Source: Aselliscus stoliczkanus
Lineage: Eukaryota; Chordata; Mammalia; Chiroptera; Hipposideridae
Length of the DNA: 64,000 nt
Assembly (NCBI GenBank): GCA_033961575.1
Contig: CM066738.1
Span: 70,231,478 to 70,295,477 of the forward strand
Direction of reading: 5' to 3'
Part shown: piece by piece, positions 13,054 through 24,967 of the stretch
Numbering within the stretch: the stretch's first letter is position 1
How the letters are laid out: the number at the start of each line of letters is the position of its first letter
Translations under genes and position numbers: made by a program
The notes under the pieces: model-generated
Told to the model about the DNA's origin: nothing
What the model saw: only the letters and a program-made list of their open reading frames with translations
The model's database searches: none

Positions 13054-13671
13054 TTTTTTTTTTTTTTAAAGATTTTATTGGGGAATTGGGGGAGGGGACC
13101 AGCCAAGTTATTGTTCTTTAATCTTCATTGTGGAGGGCGCCAGTCAGTCGCCATCTGGCTTCCTGTCAGCAGCTCATGGCCTCTAAGCTCAAGGTGCTGT
13201 GTTCAATCTTAGTTGCAGGTGGGCGTAGCCACCATCCCATTCAGGAGTCGAACCAGCAGCCTTGTTGTTAAGAGCGTACGCTCTATCCACTGAGCCATCC
13301 AGACGGCAGCTCAGCTCAAGGTGCTGAGTTCAGTCTTAGTTGCGGGTGGGTATAGCCACCATCCCATGCGGGAGTCAAACCCAACAGCCTTGTTGTTAAG
13401 AGCGCACGCCCTGTCCACTGAGCCATCCAGGCAGCAGTAGGAGCTCAAGGTGCCGAGTTCAATCTTTAGTTGCGGGTGGGCATAGCCCACCATTGAGCAG
13501 GCAATCTTGTTGTTACACCAGCTGAGCCATCCTGCCACCTGTTGGCAGCTCAGCAACAGCTCAGCTAGGGCGCAGCGTTCACTGGCCCATGCGGGAATCA
13601 AACTGGTGGCCCTGTTGCTCAGAGCACGTGCTCTAAGCCAACTCTTAACCAATTGAGCCACTCTGCCAGCC
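13054..13671 (-). mobile_element. Multimeric tRNA SINE with four tRNA-like units
   Basis: Minus orientation. Reading from 13671 leftward there are four consecutive tRNA-like units, starting near 13671, 13540, 13438 and 13310. Each has a ggatggctcag-type box A and units 1, 3 and 4 a box-B-like ggtttgactcc motif. They share linkers ending in caccttgagctgagctgcc. The unique tail carries cccaataaaatctttaaa, i.e. AATAAA plus a TCTTT Pol III terminator. Perfect 16-bp target duplications GATAGCTTACTTCTTT lie at 13038-13053 and 13672-13687. The sister copy at 36447-36944 has only three units. Confidence 0.92.
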
Positions 13672-14079
13672 GATAGCTTACTTCTTTATTAGTAAATTTA
13701 TACTTAATGTTCCTTTCTCCCAGTAATCTAATCGTTGGAATTTACTAAGTAAATAGTTTCTATTATTTCGAACTATTCCTACAATAGTTAAATAGCTGAA
13801 AGGTACATCCATAAAGGACTTAATATACAGAATGAATTGCTTTCACTTAGAGGAACTTGACTATGAAGAAAGGATATAATTCAAGAAGCTGCTGAAATAG
13901 AGACAAAAAAATTAGTGCTGAGCTCCTTGCTTGACTATTCCACAAGAATCTTTAGAGTACTTGAAAGCCAGACATTGGTGGATTAGTCTTGCATTTTATC
14001 ATACTCTTGCTTTTGAGTTTTCTTCCTTTCTCATTTATAAGATAGTGGACATAAGAAGGGCAGGAAACTATTATAGCTT

Positions 14080-14287
14080 CTGTCAATACCTTATATGTGC
14101 CCGGTGTTTTATGTACATTTTCTCTTTTATTCCTAATTATTACTCTACTAAGAAAAATTTTTTATTACCATTTTTCATTTGGGGGAGCTCAGAAGGTAAG
14201 TAACATGCCCAAAGTTATGTATCAAATTAAGAGGCAGGACTTGGACTTGGACCCAGGTCTGGCAGATGCAGAGTCAATATTGTCATC
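14080..14287 (-). repeat. MIR SINE fragment
   Basis: It reads as the reverse complement of the MIR core: cttatatgtgcccggtgttt, then gaaggtaagtaacatgccca and cccaggtctggcagatgcag. It is old, diverged and without target duplications. Confidence 0.7.
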
Positions 14288-14887
14288 ACAATGGCGTGCT
14301 AGATTAATGTGTGATAGCGTATGTGATGTTGAAATCCTTACCGAGAAGGGATAACATTTTCTTAATGAAATCTGACTAATTTTGATTAGTAATTTTCAAC
14401 GTTAAGTATTGTCCCACTGAAACAGGTGGGAAAATAGCACCAGAGAAGTGATTTACTTGTGACCAAATATATAAGGCACATTGTACAAATTTCCTTATTA
14501 ATATTATACTTATTAATAAAACGTATTGTAGTACTAAGACTTAGTTGGGTAATAGAAAAAAATAGGTAATAAAATTTGCTGTTGGTGTACCTAATGTGAT
14601 TATTAAACGTTTCTCTTAAATTATTAAATATAAGATTGTAGTACTAGAATACTTCTAATGGTATAATTTAAATTCATACAGTGAGTACTAAGTTAGTTGG
14701 AACTTTTCAGGATGTTCAAATTGCCTTTAATTAATTTTTATAAAATCATTGAAAAAAGCATTTTTTAATAGGCAAGTGTCCATTTTTCCCCCAGAGTTTA
14801 TAGTCCAAGATACTCTTTTCTAAATGAATAAGAAGAGTTAAAAAGTCATTAATCTCCTACAAGTGTCTGAGAGTTGCGGTTACGTCT

Positions 14888-15006
14888 TATTATTGCCTCA
14901 TTTATAAACCAGGGCCTGGAGTGACTCCGTAAGGTCACAAAACAAGCCTGTGTTGAAGCCGGGACTGGAGCCGACATCTCCTGCCTCCCAGTCCAGGACT
15001 GTTACC
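14888..15006 (-). repeat. MIR SINE fragment
   Basis: Reverse-oriented MIR-like text: tgcctcatttataaaccagg, ggtcacaaaacaagc and a cccagtccaggactgttacc end. Confidence 0.55.
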
Positions 15007-18000
15007 ACTCCCAGGAGTTGACCAATCATCATAGTTATTAATATCCTACTTGCCACTTGCTATAAGCCATGAACATAAATATTTTGCTGGCATTTTATCT
15101 TCACATTCCTTATGTGCCAGGCTCCCTTTCTTTCTTCTTTCACAGCCCCTTCTAATAACTCACCTTCCTGTCTGACCACATTGGCCTTCACTATGAAAGT
15201 CACACGTCACCCTGACAGGGAACGTTGAAGCATGCGGAGTTTGCATACTTTCCTTTTGATCTCAAGGCCTTTTCTAGACTTCCCTCTTTTTTTTCTTGTG
15301 CATGTGTGCTCGCGTATATGTCATGGGAAGGATCGTAAGAATGAGTAGTTAGAAATACATGGCCCTACCTTAATATCCAATGGCCTTGTATGTGTATTAG
15401 GAAATGGTAAGACTGTTTCGCTCTTTAAATAGTTTATAATATATATGTCCACCCAATTTGCCACAGGATTGTGGTTTATTTAATAAATGACTCATTATCA
15501 CAATCTGAAAACCAGAGTACTAGGTAAAAAATAAGTGTGGGAAGAATGTCATTCACCTTTTCATATAGACATAAGGCTTCATGTCAGAACACAACTTTTC
15601 TTTGTAATTACAGATTCTTTGCAGTTTTTTTCCCGAGTCTAAGAATATACAAAATTGTCACAAAACTTGAAATAATGTTACGGGAAAACATGGCTAAATT
15701 TAAGAAATCTGGCTTAGAATGCTCTGAAATGTTATTGCTAAATGAATCTTCAAAGAAAATGAATTCCTTTACTGGAACAAAAGTAATTTATTATGCATTT
15801 CATGGGTGTCTGCCAAAAGAGTTACTAGCATATGAAGAACTAATGGATATGAATTAAATACACTCTGTTAGCTCTGTTCATGTTTGGACCTACCTGTTAA
15901 TTTTCTCTGAAATTTTAATAATTTAAAAAAGCATCTCCAAAGACAGGTGTTGTCATATGTGATAATTCATAATTCTGCTACTTGTCACACCAGGTCCAGC
16001 ACTCAGAGTTTGTGCGACTGAGCACAATGAGATTATTTTATTGACCTTAGATTTTAAGAAAGATTTGAACAAATAAACAAGTATTGTTTTGATGTCCTGT
16101 TGGAGTCTTGTGAGTGAACAATTCCAAGTCAGTATCTGAAGATGTTTAAATGCTGGTTTACGTGGTATGTCGCCCATTTTGGTAGTTGTTAGCATCCATG
16201 GTTTCTATCACCAGAGCTGGGGCACACACTCCAGTATCATTTTTCTTATTAAGCACAAATACTTTTAATTTAAAGCTCCCATTAAGTTTAGTTGCTTGAT
16301 TGATGGAGTAGCCTAGATATGGTCTGAAGTTTATTCTGGGGGTTCACAGATTAGCAGCTGGAAGGAAACAGATTCAGGCAGCCAGGCGCTTAGCTGCTGC
16401 TCTGTGTGTGACTATAGTAAGCTGCCAAGGTTTTGTAGACTGTTTCCCTCCTACTAAAGGGGAAAAGTCATTCCTACCATCTGGCCCTTAGGAGTATGGC
16501 GTAGCGTAAGTGGGAGATGCCTGCAGACCTTTTTGAAGTTCCAGATGAATAGTATTACTTAAATTTAACCTTGGGAGTTAATAGTGATGTGCTGTATTTG
16601 CATGGCATTTTCTTTTTTCATTCCAAAACATTAGAAATAAATCCTTACTTTCCTAATGGGGGGAATTTAGAGATGTAGAGCTATTGAACCAAGTAACCTT
16701 TTTTTTTTAAATATTACTTTTATTTATCTGATAGCAACAATTTTTCATTCCTTATAGCACTTAGTACTTTCACAATGCTTTCTTGTGAATGCTGCTTGGT
16801 CCTTGGACCATTGTATGGTTTCTCTAGTTGAGATAGTGAGATTAAGATGCTTGTCCAATCTCTTGAAAAGCCAGATCATAATTCACCAGGTTTTAAATCT
16901 TGCCTCAGGATCCTTTACCACTTAATTTGAAGACTAGAATAGTCATTCATTTTGATTAATTTCAAAAGAAAAACTTTAGCATGTTGTAACTTCGAGTTGT
17001 AGAATAAACCCTCCCCCCTGCAATTTATATTTGTACATCAGTATTTTACTAACAATCCCAGAATACTTATAAACTTTGGGCTATGCCTTTCTTTACCATA
17101 ACATGCTTGGTGTTTGAGTGTATACAGATGTGTAAAACAATTTGCTCCTCTGACCAGAATAGAATGTGTAGATAGAATTGTTCTCTCCTTGTTCACATCC
17201 TGGGGTGTGCATATAACCTAGTATTACTCAAACCCAGGAGGGGGCAGCCAACGAGCTCTCCAGTAAGGAAGTTGTTTGCTAAATTACAACAAAATAACTA
17301 TTCTTTTAAAAACTGAATTGGGTCATCCGCTGAGGTGACTATGACTCTCCTTTCAGGTGAGGGAAGGTGCTCATATCTTCTTGTTTTGTTTGCGCTGGTA
17401 TGGGAGAATTAGAGGGCTTTGTTGTAATTAATGATTTTCACATGTCTGGGTAGAGATAGAACCTTTGTGTGTTCACGTATCTTCCTTGTGTGGCTTCCTA
17501 AATTATTATGGAATCACTTTTATGTCTGGTCCTATTACCTCCATCCAAACTGAAACGAGTGTTGTTTTTAGGGTGGAAATTTAGATTTATCTGAAAGTGT
17601 TTCTCTTTTGTTGGAACTTATGTGTAGTTTTACTTTTGAGGAAGGCAGCTATAAAGCACTGTGAGAGTCTAACCTAAGAGGTTCCAAAAGCAGAGAAGAG
17701 AGCTTTGGCAGTGAGGGACGGCTGGCTTCCCCTCACACCAGAAAAAGCCGTAACCACAAAAACTTTCTTAGATGTGTAGGAAGGACAGATCAGAGGCCAT
17801 GGAAGCCGACAGTCTGACTTCGAGCTAAGATGGCAGTATGATCATCATCAAAGTCTTATGCTCTGGAAATGATCACACACTCATCCTCAACCTGTCGGGG
17901 GTGCAGTGTTTTGTTGCTTCAGATGGAGCCTGCATTAAGAGCGATTATAACATGGAGAACTGAGTATATCCCAGTCGACTTCCTTTTTTGGTTTTCTTCC

Positions 18001-19484
18001 TCAAAAATGAAATGTGTGTTTATAATTCACAAGCCAGAGAACCTGTTATTCTTCTGGAAAGGCTCTGTCCTTTAAGGGTTTCCTTTGCTCAGGTATGTTA
18101 TCTTTCCAGAGCTGCCTAGGTGGGCATCCCTGCTGGATACTGTCGGGAACTGACAAAGTTAGTGAACCAATTGTGATTTAGACACTGCCTGGCATTGACC
18201 ATATTGAGTCAAATCAGAAATCCTTGAATTTTCAGATAGATGCCTAAAAATGAACAAAGGCTTTTTTCTAACAGGAAAAAAAAAAATCCAGTGATCTAAA
18301 GATGAACTGTGCCTACTTCACAGGCTAGTAGATATTTTCCATGTCCTGGTCTGCAGTAGCCAAGTTGTCCCTGAAGTCATTTATTCCTTTAGGAGGGAGT
18401 TTTCCAGCCCAGCTGCTGTGCCGCCAGTCGCCAGTCAGTCGTCTCCTACCTAAACTGGCCTGCGTTCAGTACTAAGCCCAGGCTGGGTCTGGTGCTGATA
18501 ACACATTTTTTCAACAGGAAGTGCTTCAATTTTCAGTTGTCTGTGGGAGGGTGGAGGGCAGATAAGCTGTGAATGGAAACACAGAACAGATTTCTGCTCC
18601 ACCCTCATATTGCACTTTGATCAGAGAAAGTGAGGACCTCTGCCTGCGTGAGCTGCCCTCGGAAAGGAGAAAGGATGGTTCAGCCACTGGCATTCCCAAG
18701 CGCTCTTCTCTGCTGTTGTTCAGAAAGAGTTGGTGGATTAGGTTGGTTTAGGTTAGTGAAGTGCCTGCTTTTGCCATCTTGAGATGTCTGCGATCTGAAC
18801 TAAAGTACTTTCAAGGGTTTAACTAGATGTGGGAAGACATATGAACCAATTGAAATTTATACTTGTGTTTTTGTATGTGTTTGTACTGGGTCCAGGGTCA
18901 TAATAAATTTTCTCTGATTTTTCCCCCAAATTGTACTCATTCTCAATAGGTAGTTCTTGAATATTAATGAGGAAAGGCACTTAAATGAATAATGATATGA
19001 CAAGCCAGGTTTCTTATGGAGTTGTGCCAATTCTAGACTTAGACAGTTAGAATACCAGTTTCAAGAGCTCAAATTACACTGGTGACCCCCTGTAGTGTGG
19101 TTAGTGTTTAGCTTATGTGGAACCATGGTTCACAAGGGCATGGCTAGCCAGGTTCCAGCCTATGCCAGGTGGCTGGAGGTGAGGTTAAGGGTGCAGGAGG
19201 CCCCTTCAGATCCTCACTTCTCTCTGGTGCCTCTCTGTTTTTCATGCTACTCTGTCCAGGCTGGCTCATCTGTAAAGTGCTTGTGCCCCATGTTTCTGCT
19301 GCTGGTGCATTCTACTCTTCTCCTTAAAGTTAGACTATACTGTGCCATTTAATTAAAATATTCAAAGAAAGGCATAGATGGTTAATAGGTTGGGCCCTCT
19401 CAGATGGTTCCCCATGCCCTCCTGGGTTCCCTTGAAATACTCTTGTGTTTGTGCCTGCATAGACAAATTGTAATTATGACATAC

Positions 19485-19850
19485 TTAGAATTTATATCCT
19501 GCTGTTTTTCACTTAATATTACATTACAGGATATTTTCCTTTTTGCTACATGATCTTATTATTTTTAATTGCATAATAGTTCATTAAGTGGCTGTATCTT
19601 GCTTTTCTAAACCATCCCCATATTATTAGACTTTAGATTATTTCCATGGTTTCTGCTATTATAAGTAAATCAGCGATGGATGTCTTCCCATGTGGGGCCT
19701 TTCCCTTCCTTTGAATTCTTTCCTTATAATACATTTCCAGAAGTGAAATTACAGAACTAAGTAGGGTATAAAATTCTTGATGGCGTTGCTAACTGTAACT
19801 ACCTTCTAAGACGTGTACCAGAATAAAGCCCCACCATCCATGGATGGGAG
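19485..19850 (-). mobile_element. Old L1-like 3' fragment
   Basis: AT-rich text such as ttgcataatagttcattaag, ctattataagtaaatcagc and ttccagaagtgaaattacag matches the pattern of the ORF2 end of old mammalian L1 or HAL1, in reverse. Boundaries are approximate. Confidence 0.45.
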
Positions 19851-20494
19851 TACTGGGGTTATCATAGTTTCATGAGATCTCATGATTATGATCTCATTAT
19901 GCACCATGACATTAAAATCTTAATTTATTTTTTATTGGTACAATTGACATACATAAAAGTTTTACATTGTAGTATTTCATGTTTAAATAGTGTATCCCCA
20001 TTTACAAATAAGGTTCCCAAGCTTTGGACGTAAGTACTTGCTCCATTTTTTTCTGAGAGACTCAGATGTTGCTTTTGATTTCAAATGAGCTGATATATAT
20101 TTTTTTAGGAGCTCATCACTCATATAATTTGGGGTTTGCCTGCCGTTTGACAGTAGGACTCTTGGCCTGCCATACCTTAACATTTTTGTCCGAAAAAAGA
20201 CAATAGGTATTTCAACTGGTAGCTTTTGGGATAATTGCTCAGGTGTAAGAATAATATTCAAGTTATTAAGATTTCTTTAAGTGGCTTATTTGAAAAAGGG
20301 CCAATGAGCCTTTGAAAGGGCTGTGGGAGCACCTTTTTCGTTGTGAAGCGCTATCAGTAACAAATAGAATAAGGTCATCACTGAGGTGGTTTTCAGTTAG
20401 CTCTGGATGAGCTCCCACTGCTGTCCCCACCCAGTGATGGTGGTCACTCACCTGGTAAAGGATGGAGTTGGGAGATTTGATTAGGTCTTGCTCC

Positions 20495-20672
20495 TTAACA
20501 GCAATAATAAAATATTAATAGTGGTGTATACTTATGTAGTCTGTATTATTGTCAGACACTGTTGTAAAGGCTTTACATATATTAACTAATTTAATTCTTG
20601 CAACAACCTTATGATATAGGTGCCTCTTTTTATTTCCGTTTTCTAGTGAGAAAACTGAGGCACTGACCTAGA
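20495..20672 (-). repeat. MIR SINE fragment
   Basis: Reverse-oriented MIR: agcaataataaaatattaat, aaaggctttacatatattaa, caacaaccttatgatatagg and gagaaaactgaggcac occur in MIR order. Confidence 0.75.
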
Positions 20673-21835
20673 AAGTTCTAGGTCAGGCTTTCTTGTTTAC
20701 CTCTCCCACATTGTCTCTTTTGACTCTTTTGCTTAACCTCTCTGTTTTCGCTGGCTTTTCTTGTGAACAGGCCTACCCATGGGCTGCATGCCTCTCGTTC
20801 TAACTACCCTTTCCTCGCCAATAACAATAGCTTACCTTTATGGAAATGTTTAACGTGGCAAGGCATCATGCTGATGCTTCTACAAATATCTACAAATATC
20901 TCATTTCATTGTCACACCATGTTTGAGGTAGGTAAGACAAGGGCCAGTTACTGAGGAAGCTCAGGGTGGTGACCACCCTCTGTAGGTTGCCACCTACCAG
21001 GATGGTACTTGATAGCCCAAGATTATCCCCACCATGAAAGCTGCCCATGGCCCTTTCCCAGGAATCTTTTCCCCTCTGTGATTCCTTTTTTGACTTCTTG
21101 CCCCATCTCTCTATCTCAGCCATTTATTTATCGCTCATGGCAGGCAGTTGAGCAGTCTTATTTTTGAGTGTATATGTGTCCTGGCTCCTCATGTGGTCTG
21201 GGAGCTTGTCCAGGGAGCGACTGTCTCTTTGGGGCTCAGAGTCCCAGTGTCTAGCTCTCATGGGCACCTTGCTAATGTGCTTTGTTGCTGACTTGTGGTG
21301 ATGACAGACCACTGTGCTATCTCTGCACTTATGGCCATTTGAGGTGGGCTGCTTCCTGGGCCAATCCAGGCACCCTTTTCATTTCAGAGAATAGCACGTG
21401 CTGTCCTGAAGTCAAATTTAGTCAGATAAATGCAGATGTACTTTTTTGGGGGAATAAATAGATAAATACAAAGTTGGGAGTGGCATAAATCATTTGTAAA
21501 GGATGTCACTCTTTCTACTAGTTGTATGATAGCTAATGAAGAGGGCTTTTGTAATTTAATACCACCCTTTTGTTTATTTTTGGGGGGGTTTAAATCGGGA
21601 TCCACGTTGGCGTTGCTCATAGTGGAGGTTCTGGATTTAAGGGGTAAAGTTAATATCACATTTATACATGTAACAAAATCCATTGCTTCAGTGTGATTGA
21701 CAGAATTATTTCAGAATTTTCACAAGATTCTATTTAAAATTTTTGATGTCTCAGTGACTTTGAAATTTGCTTTTTGTGGACCCAAATTCCCTAGTTTAAG
21801 TCTTTAAGTTTGTGTTATTTAAAAAAGAAGTTTGA

Positions 21836-22212
21836 GGGCCGGCCAAGTGGTGCATTGGTTAAGAGTTGGCTTGGGATGCCAGCGGCCGCGGTTCAGATCC
21901 CACATATGAGGGCCAGTGACACTGCCCTCTACAGCTAACAACAGCTCCATTTAGAGCTGGGCTGTGCGAGCCCCGGTGATGGTGTAGGCTGCAGCCCCTG
22001 CTGCAGTGGGCTGCCATAGGCTACAGTGAGTGGCCGGCAGCCAGCGTGAGCGGTCGTCCAGAGGCTGGTGATCCAGTGCAATGACGATACCAACATGGGC
22101 CAGTGAAGCAATGTCCTCCGCAACTAGACTGAAGAACAAAAGGACAGCAACTTGTCTGTTCCCCTTCCCCGATTCCCCAACGCTGTTCCCCTCCCCCAAT
22201 TCCCCAATTATA

Positions 22213-22240
<28 letters not shown>
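21836..22240 (+). mobile_element. Full-length tRNA-derived SINE (T+ class)
   Basis: A gggccggccaagtggtgcat head with box A (gtggtgcattggttaagag) and box B (ggttcagatcc) is followed by the gagggccagtgacactgccc hairpin, a GC-rich body with ggccggcagccagcgtgagc subrepeats, and a C/T-rich tail (ccttccccgattccccaac). The expected AATAAAATCTT end is replaced by an expanded (TA)n run (22207-22235). It lies in sense orientation in the last GATA6 intron. Confidence 0.92.
22207..22236. repeat. (TA)n microsatellite at a SINE 3' end
   Basis: A run of about 14 TA units is followed by T9. It sits where other copies of the SINE have their AATAAAATCTT tail, so it probably arose by slippage in that tail. Confidence 0.9.
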
Positions 22241-22251
<11 letters not shown>

Positions 22252-23608
22252 TGGATGTGGGGGTATTGTTGTGGCTGGATTTTTATAAACCCTCATTTTT
22301 ATTAGGAAAGGGAAGGGTGGATACCTATGGAGGTGCTGGATTTGATCTGTCCAGCTGGGAGGAAGTTGGAATGGGCAGATAGGAAGTTGCATGGTTAGAA
22401 CTCTTGAAGCCCCACCTCCCAGCCCTATGAGGTTATTGTGAAGATTAGAGAGAAAACCAGGTTTCATCCAGGGAAGAGCAGTACTACATTTATTTACAGG
22501 CCCCTGAGTGGAGCCAAGGGAATTTGGTGTACCTTTCATTCAATTCAGCCTATGTCTGGTGCCATGTGTGTTTCTGAAGTGGATGTAGCATCAGTTTAGC
22601 CAGACACATGTTTTAAGGATTTAATGGGATTGTGTATGTAAAAAAGGAATGCTTTGAAAATACAAAATGTTCTACCTGTGTCAAAAAACAAATATCCAGT
22701 GATTTATGGAATGGAACCCAGAAAACATGAAAGAAATAATAGACTTCTGAGCTTTTAGAAGGAAAAAGGGAACGATTATGTAATTATGGCTAGATTTTTT
22801 TTTTTTTAAACAGTCAAATGCAACTGTTTTCTCAAACCATAGTCTAAACATGATTTTATCTGGTTTGGTTTGATTGTATTAAGTCATGTTTTCTATATTA
22901 TGTTTTCTATTTGGTCTTTCTTATTTGGATGGAAGGAATGAATGAAACAAGAGAAAGGTGATCTTTTGCTTCAAGAAATAATTGCCACGATCATGACAGA
23001 TATAGGGTATTTTTTATTTTTATAATGTGGCCTGCTTCAAACATAGCCTGTTCTTCTTGGAAAGAATTAAGGTGAGTGAGGTAGATATTAAAACCTGTGT
23101 ATGCGTGGGCTAATTTTCCATGAAGTCAGTGCTCAAAAATTTCATTTATCAGGCTTTGCTGAACTGTGTAGCTTTCCTTTTAAGACTTTGACATAACTGC
23201 TAAGCCTTGTGACAGCTAAGCCTGCTGTGTGTGTGTGTGCGTGTGCACAATGCCGTGTACTTTCTCTTTTGAAATGATTAGATTGTGTAGGCATCATTAG
23301 GGCCCGTTTACCTATGTGGTGTGACTTTTTTCAGAGGTCTTAGGGTTTGGTACTTTTAACAAATAACCTTCCTCCAATTCATTTTCTGCTCTTGTCCAGC
23401 TGTGCATCTTGCAGGTTGTTTACTTCCATGAATTCTAAGGATAACAGGAGAATGTTTCTGAGAGATGAAATCTCTAAAGTTAGGTCAATAGCACTGTCAA
23501 TCTCATTTGTCCCCATGTGTTTTACCTAGCAGGAGCATGCCACTGGACAAACTTATGATAACTCTCTTCCTTCTCGTTCTCCTCCTCTCTGACCCCCTCT
23601 TCTGCCAG

Positions 23609-23779
23609 GCTGGTGCCCCGGTGATGTCTGGCGCGGGAGAAAGCACTAACCCCGAGAACAGTGAGCTCAAGTACTCAGGTCAAGACGGGCTGTACATAGG
23701 CGTCAGCCTGGCCTCGCCGGCCGAAGTCACATCCTCCTCGGTGAGACAGGATTCGTGGTGCGCGCTAGCCCTGGCCTGA
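23609..23779 (+). CDS. GATA6: GATA6 last coding exon with C-terminus and stop
   Basis: After acceptor tctgccag (23601-23608), 56 codons run to TGA at 23777-23779. They encode [20 protein letters not shown], then [20 protein letters not shown], then [16 protein letters not shown]. This C-terminal region contributes to transactivation and is characteristic of GATA6 ([21 protein letters not shown]). From memory human GATA6 has TSSVRPDSW, so this copy shows one extra Ser and Pro-to-Gln there, plus Thr-to-Ser in PVMSGAG. A long CT-rich tract before the exon makes a strong acceptor despite the 16.5-kb intron. An ATG at 23537 upstream in the same frame is intronic. Confidence 0.97.
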   Translation, partial: AGAPVMSGAGESTNPENSELKYSGQDGLYIGVSLASPAEVTSSSVRQDSWCALALA

Positions 23780-24827
23780 GCCCACTGCCAGAAGCGGGAG
23801 GGGCCTCAGGACCTGCGGTGATTCTCTCCAAGCCTGGGCGAGTATGCTGACGGAACATTCCTCTGACGCATGATCTCCGTGCCTTTATTTTGAAAGAGAT
23901 GCATTTCCCAAGAGGCTTGCTCTGCCTTACCACCCAGACCCTGTCAATGAAAAGCCAGGGAGAAGATGGAGCACATCTGGGGAAAGGCCACTGCAGCCTA
24001 CAGCACGCCACCTCCTTCCTGGCCACGGCCACTTCCAGCCAGCCTGCCTCTGGGTCTGCAGAGGGTTCAGTGTCTGCTGTGCCACTTCCAGAAACTGGGC
24101 CTAGGATTGGGGCCTTGCCTGCTAAGGACCATTGAGAGAGATTTTTAAAGAAGGTTTTATGTGTATTGCCCCAAATCATTTGCTTCTTCTGATCAGTTTT
24201 GGTTATTCCAGAATTTCTTCATACCTTTTCCACATCCAACTTTCAAATGCTTTCATGGAGAAGACCATTTGAGGCCATTTGGTACACACCTCTGGAGGCT
24301 GAGTTGGTTCATGAGTCTCTTGTCAAAAATATTACTCAGTTTGCAAGACTGCATTATAACTGTAACATACACTGTGACTGAAGTTTCTCAAAGTTCATGT
24401 TGTGTGACTGATCTGAAGTCAGTCGGAATTTGTAAACAGGGTAGCAAACAAGATATTTTTCTTCCATGTATACAATAATTTTTTTAAAAAGTGCAATTTG
24501 CGTTGCAGCAATCAGTGTTAAATCATTTGCATAAGATTTAACAGCATTTTTTATAATGAATGTAAACATTTTAACTTAATGGTACTTAAATAATTTAAAA
24601 GAAAAATGTTAACTTAGACATTCTTATGCTTCTTTTACAACTACATCCCATTTCTCTATTTCCAATTGTTAAAAATATTTCAAGAACAAATCTTCTCTCA
24701 GGAAAATTGCCTTTATTCATTTGTTAAGAATTTTTATACAGGAACATCAATATCCTTCCCCTTATTTTACTGTGGAATATGTGCTGGAAAAATTGCAACA
24801 AAACTTTACTACCTAACAGACAACATT

Positions 24828-24835
24828 TGTAAATA
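24828..24835 (+). promoter_or_regulatory. Candidate Pumilio response element in the GATA6 3' UTR
   Basis: TGTAAATA fits the UGUANAUA consensus for PUM1/PUM2. Short motifs like this occur by chance, so functional relevance is inference. Confidence 0.35.
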
Positions 24836-24961
24836 CTCTAGGCATCTGTACACACTATGATGAAGTTGCTGTAGTGTGACTAACCCACAGGCAGGTTGGT
24901 TTACATTAACTTTTTAAAAAATGGGATGTCATATGGAAACGTATTTCACCAGAGTTTTAAA

Positions 24962-24967
24962 AATAAA
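24962..24967 (+). terminator. GATA6: Candidate polyadenylation signal of GATA6
   Basis: AATAAA is followed within 10 bp by a GT/T-rich stretch (gggtgttgttttgtcttctg), the usual downstream element layout. It is the first canonical hexamer after the stop codon that I find. Confidence 0.7.

Noticed and set aside
15537..15857. 106-codon + strand open frame in the last GATA6 intron
   Set aside because: No recognisable domain and within the chance range. I have no evidence of an exon.
19983..20261. 92-codon minus-strand open frame, basic and with plausible composition
   Set aside because: I considered a transposase or gene fragment, but no motif of any family is visible.
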